A DNA stretch of 64,000 bases, taken from Caulobacteraceae bacterium. Lineage in GTDB: Bacteria; Pseudomonadota; Alphaproteobacteria; Caulobacterales; Caulobacteraceae. The notes beneath the pieces were generated by a model. It saw only the letters and a program-made list of their open reading frames with translations, had not been told where the DNA came from and did no database searches. Where the stretch lies: positions 1-64,000 of the forward strand of contig JANWHQ010000031.1 of the NCBI GenBank assembly GCA_025450315.1, in the 5' to 3' direction. The position numbers and the translations under genes are program-made. Shown here piece by piece: positions 59,463 through 64,000 of the stretch (positions are counted from its first letter, which is position 1; every line of letters begins with the position of its first letter).

Positions 59463-60542
59463 ATGAGCGAGCTGTTGCAGGTGGCGAGCCGCAAGGGGCT
59501 GTTCAGTTTCCGCCGCGGGCCTTCGGGCTGGAGCGCGGACGCGCCGGCGTTCATCGGCGAGCCGGTCTCGGCGGTGCTGACCGATCCGCGCGACGGGGCG
59601 GTCTATGCGGCGCTGCGGCTCGGCCACTTCGGGGTGAAACTGCATCGTTCCGACGACGGCGGCCGGACCTGGAAGGCGCTGCCGGCGCCGGCCTTCCCCC
59701 CGGCTCCGACGGCGGGCGAGGACGCCCCATCGGTCGACACCATCTGGACCCTGGCCGCCGGCGGCGCCGACCAGCCGGGCTGGATCTGGGCCGGAATCGC
59801 ACCGAGCGCCGTCTTCCTCAGCCGCGACCGCGGCGAGAGCTGGGAGCTGGTGCGCGGCCTCTACGATCGGCCCGAGCGCGAGAAGTGGTTCGGCGGCGGC
59901 ACCGAGCTGGCCGCGCCCCATTCAGTGCGGGTGGATCCGCGCGACAGCCGCCGGATCACCGTGGCGGTGTCCTGCGGCGGCGTCTGGAAGAGCGACGACG
60001 CCGGCGACAGCTGGCGCCAGGCGGGCCATGGCCTGCGCAACGCCTACATGCCCCCCGACCAGGCCTTCGACCCCTCCACCCAGGATCCGCACCTGATCGT
60101 GGCCTGCCCGGCCGACCCGGACGTGGTCTGGTGCCAGCACCACAACGGCGTCTTCAAATCCGAGGACGGAGCCGAGACCTTCAACGAGATCACCGACATC
60201 GATCCTTCGGTGTTCGGCTTCGTGGTGGCCGCGCATCCTCGGGATCGCGACACGGCCTGGTTCGTGCCGGCGGTGAAGGACGAGTGCCGCGTGCCGGTGG
60301 ACGGCAAGCTGGTGGTCACCCGCACCCGCGACGGCGGCAAGAGCTTCGAAGTGTTGGACGGCGGCCTGCCGAACAACTGCTGGGACCTGATCTACCGTCA
60401 TGCCCTGGACGTCGACGGCTCTGGCCAGCGGCTGGCGATGGGCTCGACCACGGGAAACCTCTGGGTCTCGGAAGACGGCGGCGAGCGTTGGGCCCATGTC
60501 TCGGCCCACCTGCCGCCCATCGCCCAGGTGGCGTTCGGGTAA
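59463..60542 (+). CDS. BNR/WD40-like repeat protein (sialidase-like beta-propeller)
   Basis: A 359-residue beta-propeller with several Asp-box motifs (SDDGGRTWK, SRDRGESWE, SDDAGDSWR, SEDGAETFN, TRDGGKSFE, SEDGGERWA), as in BNR-repeat/VPS10-like glycosidase-like proteins. No signal peptide. Located 1 base downstream of the MoaD-like gene. These proteins are often annotated as exo-alpha-sialidase, but the catalytic Arg triad and Tyr are not recognisable, so enzymatic activity is doubtful. Confidence 0.8.
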   Translation: MSELLQVASRKGLFSFRRGPSGWSADAPAFIGEPVSAVLTDPRDGAVYAALRLGHFGVKLHRSDDGGRTWKALPAPAFPPAPTAGEDAPSVDTIWTLAAGGADQPGWIWAGIAPSAVFLSRDRGESWELVRGLYDRPEREKWFGGGTELAAPHSVRVDPRDSRRITVAVSCGGVWKSDDAGDSWRQAGHGLRNAYMPPDQAFDPSTQDPHLIVACPADPDVVWCQHHNGVFKSEDGAETFNEITDIDPSVFGFVVAAHPRDRDTAWFVPAVKDECRVPVDGKLVVTRTRDGGKSFEVLDGGLPNNCWDLIYRHALDVDGSGQRLAMGSTTGNLWVSEDGGERWAHVSAHLPPIAQVAFG

Positions 60543-60550
60543 TTGGAAAT

Positions 60551-60583
60551 GTCCCGGAAGCCACGCGAGCGGCTATTCGGGAT
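60551..60583. repeat. REP-like palindrome 1
   Basis: An imperfect palindrome with CCCGGAAGCC and GGCTATTCGGGA arms, in the gap between convergent genes. It is the most degenerate of four similar elements in the window. Confidence 0.5.
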
Positions 60584-60621
60584 CGCGCCTCGGATCAGGT
60601 CCGGGGGCCGGCGACCTTGAC

Positions 60622-60657
60622 GATCCCGGATCTCCGCCTTGCGGCTCCGTCCGGGAT
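60622..60657. repeat. REP-like palindrome 2
   Basis: ATCCCGGA and TCCGGGAT form the outer arms and CCGC/GCGG the inner ones, with a short loop. It lies between the convergent BNR and alpha/beta hydrolase genes and may serve as a bidirectional terminator or REP element. Confidence 0.7.
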
Positions 60658-60666
60658 GGCAAGGGG

Positions 60667-61464
60667 TCAGGAGGCCAGGAACGCCATGATCGCCGGCAGG
60701 GCCTCGGGGTCCTGCAGGGTGAACAGGTGCCCGCCTTCGAAGAAACGCAACTCCGCGCCCGGGATGCGGCCGGCCAGGTTGTGCTGGGTCTCGGGCAGGG
60801 CGATGCCGTCGTAGCGGCCGGCGGCGATCAGGACGGGGCAGGCGACTTGGTCCAGCCGCTCCCAGGTGTCGTGGTCCTTGCGGGCCTCGAGCTGCCGGCG
60901 GGCGCCCTCGACGTGGCCGGGCTCGTCGGCGAACGGGGCCTGGGCGGCGAAGGCCAGCATCTGGAGGAATTCGTCGGGATGGGCCGCCGCCCACGAGGAA
61001 TCGTGGCGGGTGTCGGTGATCGGGATCATGTGCCGGGCGCGGGCCTCGCCGGCCAGGTCCTGGATCTTGTGGAAGGCGAAGGACGAGCCGCCCGCGCCGC
61101 CGGGCGAGGTGCAGGCCAGCACCAGCTTCCTCACCTTGCCGGAATGCCTCAGCGCCAGCTCCTGGGCCACCATGCCGCCGAAGGAGAGGCCGATCACCAG
61201 GGCCTCATCCCAGCCCAGGGCGTCCATCAGCCCGGCGGCGTCGTCGGCGTAGTCGGCCATCGAGTAGCGGATGTCGGGCTTGGAGGAGCGGCCCATGCCG
61301 CGCTGGTCGAAGGCCAGCACCTCGAAGCGGCCGGGCAGCGCCCCCTCGAACACCCCGGGGCGCAGCCGAAGATCGCCGCCGGTGCCGGAGATGTAGAGCA
61401 GCCGGGGTCCCGAGCCGCCCAGTTCGTAGCAGATGTCGATCTGGCCGACCCGGGCGAACGGCAT
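60667..61464 (-). CDS. Alpha/beta hydrolase
   Basis: A 265-residue alpha/beta-hydrolase-fold enzyme. The nucleophile elbow is GLSFGG with Ser94, the acid is in AAGRYDGIA, and the His in FEGGHLFTLQ. FDQRGMGRSSKP is the loop before it, as in esterases, haloperoxidases and 3-oxoadipate enol-lactonase-like members. ATG 61464 begins MPFARVGQIDICYEL. It is the last of the minus-strand set with the small protein and FAD oxidoreductase upstream. Substrate unknown. Confidence 0.9.
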   Translation of the reverse strand: MPFARVGQIDICYELGGSGPRLLYISGTGGDLRLRPGVFEGALPGRFEVLAFDQRGMGRSSKPDIRYSMADYADDAAGLMDALGWDEALVIGLSFGGMVAQELALRHSGKVRKLVLACTSPGGAGGSSFAFHKIQDLAGEARARHMIPITDTRHDSSWAAAHPDEFLQMLAFAAQAPFADEPGHVEGARRQLEARKDHDTWERLDQVACPVLIAAGRYDGIALPETQHNLAGRIPGAELRFFEGGHLFTLQDPEALPAIMAFLAS

Positions 61465-61470
61465 GGCCGG

Positions 61471-61674
61471 CTAGTTCCGGAACGGCAGGGTCAGGATGAA
61501 CAGGGCGGTCTTCAGGTCGAGGAGCTTCAGCGCCTTCTTCGCCTCCGCGGGCCTGAGACGCGCGGTCATCGGCATGGCGCCGAACACCTTGCCCTTGATC
61601 ACCAGGTCCGAGCCGTCGCGCTCGATCGAGCTGACGTCCATCAGCTCGGATTTGTCGGGCGAATAGAGCTTCAT
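61471..61674 (-). CDS. Small protein of unknown function, coupled to the FAD oxidoreductase
   Basis: A 67-residue protein beginning MKLYSPDKSELMDVSSIE and ending LKTALFILTLPFRN, with a mixed beta part (SDLVIKGKVFGAMPMTARL) and a C-terminal helix that is hydrophobic at the end. The start overlaps the stop of the FAD oxidoreductase gene (TGATG), which argues that it is really expressed. I do not recognise a family; it may be a partner or membrane-peripheral protein of the oxidoreductase. Confidence 0.7.
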   Translation of the reverse strand: MKLYSPDKSELMDVSSIERDGSDLVIKGKVFGAMPMTARLRPAEAKKALKLLDLKTALFILTLPFRN

Positions 61675-63245
61675 CAGCCTTTCGAGACCTTGCCGAAGTC
61701 GAGGTTCAAGTCGTCGAACATGGTCATGGCCGCTGCGCGGCCGGCCCCGAACACCCCGCCGCCCGGATACTGGAACGGGCCCACCAGATAGAGCCGCTCG
61801 ACGCCGGGCACGGTCCCGCGGCCAAGCTCGGGCGTCGGGCGCCAGGCGTTGGACTGGTAGGTGGTGGCCGCCACCCCGTGCAGGTCGCCCCGGCGGAAGC
61901 TGGAGGAAGTGCGCTCCATGTCGACCGGGCTGTCGACGTGCTTGGCGATGATGTTCCCCGCGTCGAGGTTCTCGATGAACTTGCCCATGTGGTTCAGCAT
62001 CACCCGGGCGTAGTCCTCCTTGGCGTCGTCCCAGGAGCGGCCCTCGGGATGGTCGTAAGTGACGTAGTCCCAGGCGTGCATCACCGCCTTGCCGTCGGGC
62101 GCGCGCGACGGGTCGTGCAGCGACAGCGAGCCCACGCCCACTAGCGGATGGCGGGCGAAGCCGCCATAGCGCAGGTCGTCGAAGCCCTGGCGCAACAGGT
62201 TGTAGTCGTTGGGCAACAGCTCGATCATCACCGCCCTGACGGGATCGTGCGTGCGGAATTTCAGCGGCTCGTTCAGGGCCGTGTGCACGGTGATGCAGCC
62301 GGGCGAGGTGATCCGGGTCCGCTCGGCGGTCTTGACCACCCAGGGGTCGACGCCCTCGACCATCTTGCCCAGGTCGTGCGGATGGATGGAGCCGATCACG
62401 CCGTCGCGGGCCTCGTATTCGCGCCCGTCGGAGGTGACCACGCTGGCGGCTCGGCCGTTCCTCACCGTCACCCTGGCGACATCGGCGCTGGCGATCACCT
62501 CGCCGCCGTGGGCCTTGATGCAGTCGATCAGCGCCCGGGTCAGCTCGCCCGAGCCGCCGATGGCCACGCCGAAGCCGAACATCTCCAGGAAGCCCAGGAA
62601 CACGAACACGCCGAAGCCGGTGGCCGCCTCGTCGGGCGAGCAGAGGTTCTCGCCGGCGATGCGGGCGAAGTGCATCTGGACCTTGGGGTGCTCGAACCAC
62701 TCCTCCAGGAGGTCGTGGATCGACATCTGCATCATCCGCCACAGCTCGCGGCCCTCGCGGCTCTGGTCCATCAGGGCGTTGGAGGCGCCGACCGGGGCGG
62801 GGGGGCTGTAGAGGCCGCCCAACAGCATCGGCATGAAGCCGGCGGCCGTCTCGGACAGGCGGCGGAATTGCTCGGCGTCCTTCTGCGAGAACTTGGCGAT
62901 CTCGGTCACGCTGCGCTCGCGGTCGCGGAACAGAGCCAGCGTCGAGCCGTCCTCGAACACGCTCATCATCGGGCATTCTGGGAAGGCGTAGCGCAGGCCA
63001 AAGCGCGACTTCAGGCCGAGGTCGTCGTTGCGGAGCAGCGGATTGCCCTGGATGAAGATGTGCGCCATCGAGTGCTGGTCGTGGCGGAAGCCCGGGACGG
63101 TCAGGGGCTTGGTGACCACCCCGCCGCCGAACCATTCGTTGCGCTCCAGCACCAGCACCTTCTTGCCCGCGGCGGCGAGATAGGCGGCGGCGACCAGGCC
63201 GTTATGGCCCGAACCGATGGCGACGACGTCGTAGGCTTGGCTCAT
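61674..63245 (-). CDS. Phytoene desaturase-like FAD-dependent oxidoreductase
   Basis: A 523-residue flavoprotein of the phytoene-dehydrogenase/PYROXD2 type. The dinucleotide-binding motif is VVAIGSGHNGLVAAAYLA at the N-terminus (GSGHNG), and the C-terminal FAD-contacting region is LYLVGPFQYPGGGVFGAGRAAA. A HisHisp-like DQHSMAHIF segment lies in between. Length fits the PYROXD2-like group of unclear function. Start ATG 63245. It overlaps the small protein gene by one base. Its role is probably lipid or isoprenoid-related oxidation, not the glycan system. Confidence 0.9.
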   Translation of the reverse strand: MSQAYDVVAIGSGHNGLVAAAYLAAAGKKVLVLERNEWFGGGVVTKPLTVPGFRHDQHSMAHIFIQGNPLLRNDDLGLKSRFGLRYAFPECPMMSVFEDGSTLALFRDRERSVTEIAKFSQKDAEQFRRLSETAAGFMPMLLGGLYSPPAPVGASNALMDQSREGRELWRMMQMSIHDLLEEWFEHPKVQMHFARIAGENLCSPDEAATGFGVFVFLGFLEMFGFGVAIGGSGELTRALIDCIKAHGGEVIASADVARVTVRNGRAASVVTSDGREYEARDGVIGSIHPHDLGKMVEGVDPWVVKTAERTRITSPGCITVHTALNEPLKFRTHDPVRAVMIELLPNDYNLLRQGFDDLRYGGFARHPLVGVGSLSLHDPSRAPDGKAVMHAWDYVTYDHPEGRSWDDAKEDYARVMLNHMGKFIENLDAGNIIAKHVDSPVDMERTSSSFRRGDLHGVAATTYQSNAWRPTPELGRGTVPGVERLYLVGPFQYPGGGVFGAGRAAAMTMFDDLNLDFGKVSKG

Positions 63246-63315
63246 GAATGGGCTCTCAATCTCGTCGCTCCCCGCTGCAGACGGGAGTCTGGTTTGCTGG
63301 CGACTTTCTATTGTC

Positions 63316-63349
63316 ATCCCGGAGAGCCGCAAAGCGGCTCGTCCGGGAT
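63316..63349. repeat. REP-like palindrome 3
   Basis: ATCCCGGA-GAGCCGC, loop AAA, GCGGCTC-GTCCGGGAT: a near-perfect hairpin of about 15 pairs. It is the clearest of the REP-like set and lies between the FAD oxidoreductase and GMC genes. Confidence 0.8.
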
Positions 63350-63376
63350 CGCCGGAAACGCATGCGTCTGCCGCGA

Positions 63377-63407
63377 TCCCCGATAGCGGCCGCGCCGCTT
63401 CCGGGGA
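63377..63407. repeat. REP-like palindrome 4
   Basis: TCCCCGATAGCGGC and GCCGCTTCCGGGGA surround CGC, a strong hairpin with an internal bulge, 27 bases after palindrome 3. The two may form a paired (BIME-like) element. Confidence 0.7.
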
Positions 63408-63425
63408 CGACGACGGAAGGGGAGT

Positions 63426-64000
63426 TCACGCCGCGGTCTTCGCGGGATGCAGCGCCGGCAGCGGAGTCTTGCCGAGGATCATGTCGGCGGCCTTCTCGGC
63501 GATCATCACCACCGGCGCGTTGGTGTTGCCGCCCACCACGCGGGGCATGATCGAGGCGTCGACCACGCGCAGGCCCTCAACGCCCCTGACCCGCAGCTCG
63601 GGGTCGACCACCGATCCCGCGTCGGCGCCCATGCGGCAGGTTCCGGCGGGGTGGTGCACGGTGCCGAGCGTACGCTTGACGTAGTCCCGGATCTGGTCGT
63701 CGGTCTGCACATCGGCGCCCGGGAACAGCTCGGCGGGCTTGTAAGGGGCGAAGGCGGGCGAGGCGAAGATGCGCCGGGCCAGCTTCAGGCCCCGCACCAC
63801 CGCATCGGCGTCGCCGGGCGCGGCCAACAGGTTGGGGTCGATCAGCGGCGGGGCGGAAGGGTCGTTGCTCTGCAGCGCGATGGTCCCGCGGCTTTTCGGA
63901 TAGAGCAGCACCGCCGTAATCTGGAAGCCGTGGCCGATCGGCAGGGGGAAGGTCATCAGCTTGCCGAGGTTGCGGCGCGCGGGCTGGAACACCAGCTGGA
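63426..64000 (-). CDS. GMC oxidoreductase, C-terminal part (gene continues beyond the window)
   Basis: The last 191 codons of a glucose-methanol-choline oxidoreductase. Characteristic C-terminal motifs are VHHPAGTCRMG (catalytic His region), VVDPELRVRGVEGLRVVDASIMP, and VGGNTNAPVVMIAEKAADMI. The FAD-binding N-terminus is past the window edge. Probably a choline-dehydrogenase-like alcohol oxidase or dehydrogenase of unknown substrate. In line with the FAD oxidoreductase upstream of its end (same strand). Confidence 0.92.
   Translation of the reverse strand, partial: QLVFQPARRNLGKLMTFPLPIGHGFQITAVLLYPKSRGTIALQSNDPSAPPLIDPNLLAAPGDADAVVRGLKLARRIFASPAFAPYKPAELFPGADVQTDDQIRDYVKRTLGTVHHPAGTCRMGADAGSVVDPELRVRGVEGLRVVDASIMPRVVGGNTNAPVVMIAEKAADMILGKTPLPALHPAKTAA

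Overview
This is a GC-rich (roughly 70%) chromosomal window from an alphaproteobacterium, most likely of the Caulobacter/Phenylobacterium group. Three things point there. A glycosylphosphotransferase, flippase, GT2 and polysaccharide deacetylase occur in the order of the Caulobacter holdfast operon hfsEFGH. A perfect CtrA-type box (TTAA-N7-TTAA) lies in an intergenic region. Many genes are tightly packed with ATGA/GTGA overlaps. The window is almost entirely a cell-surface glycan region followed by about 10 kb of ordinary metabolic genes. One tRNA-Ser(GCU) is present. I saw no insertion sequence, integrase or CRISPR array.

Layout. (1) 1-5016: end of a chain-length/tyrosine-kinase-like gene (position fits hfsB), converging on the minus-strand operon hfsE-hfsF-hfsG-hfsH. 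(2) 5134-12216: tRNA-Ser, then two LPLAT-like acyltransferase paralogues, a TylF methyltransferase, two nearly identical acyl carrier proteins (ACPs), an FkbH-like HAD/acyltransferase, a SAM methyltransferase and a VOC protein. This looks like an ACP-based system for making and transferring a small acyl group. (3) 12534-20000: two small secreted proteins, a TPR-GT61 protein, a nucleotide-sugar epimerase/aminotransferase pair, and a convergent GT-A/GT-B pair. (4) 20266-30525: two giant TPR-sulfotransferases, a compositionally foreign gene and an FkbM methyltransferase. (5) 30658-45226: capsule-type GT-B proteins, a GT-B/GT-A fusion whose halves match the separate pair of part 3, a long minus-strand block (gmhB, broken hldE, FkbM, PhyH, GT-B, AMP ligase, ACP, two WcbI), and a second PhyH-like protein. 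(6) 45476-54567: a secreted protein, then KAS III-ACP-KAS III-SDR-NeuD-like acetyltransferase-Rieske oxygenase, converging on a TPR-GT41 glycosyltransferase that is divergent from a VioA-like aminotransferase. (7) 54716-64000: MarR regulator, class A beta-lactamase-like protein, ABC exporter, CmcJ-like/MoaD-like/BNR trio, alpha/beta hydrolase, FAD oxidoreductase and a partial GMC oxidoreductase.

How the genes may work together (inference). Parts 2-6 look like a large toolkit for building and decorating surface or flagellin glycans: sugars made by epimerases and aminotransferases, acyl groups made on dedicated ACPs (four in the window), O-methylation, sulfation and hydroxylation. Four enzymes (GT61, two sulfotransferases, GT41) carry N-terminal TPR arrays, the architecture of the Caulobacter flagellin glycosyltransferase FlmG, which suggests modification of protein targets. 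The part 6 gene set closely resembles the P. aeruginosa a-type flagellin glycosylation island. It carries a perfect CtrA box in front of its first gene and a weaker one in the GT41/aminotransferase divergent region, consistent with cell-cycle control.
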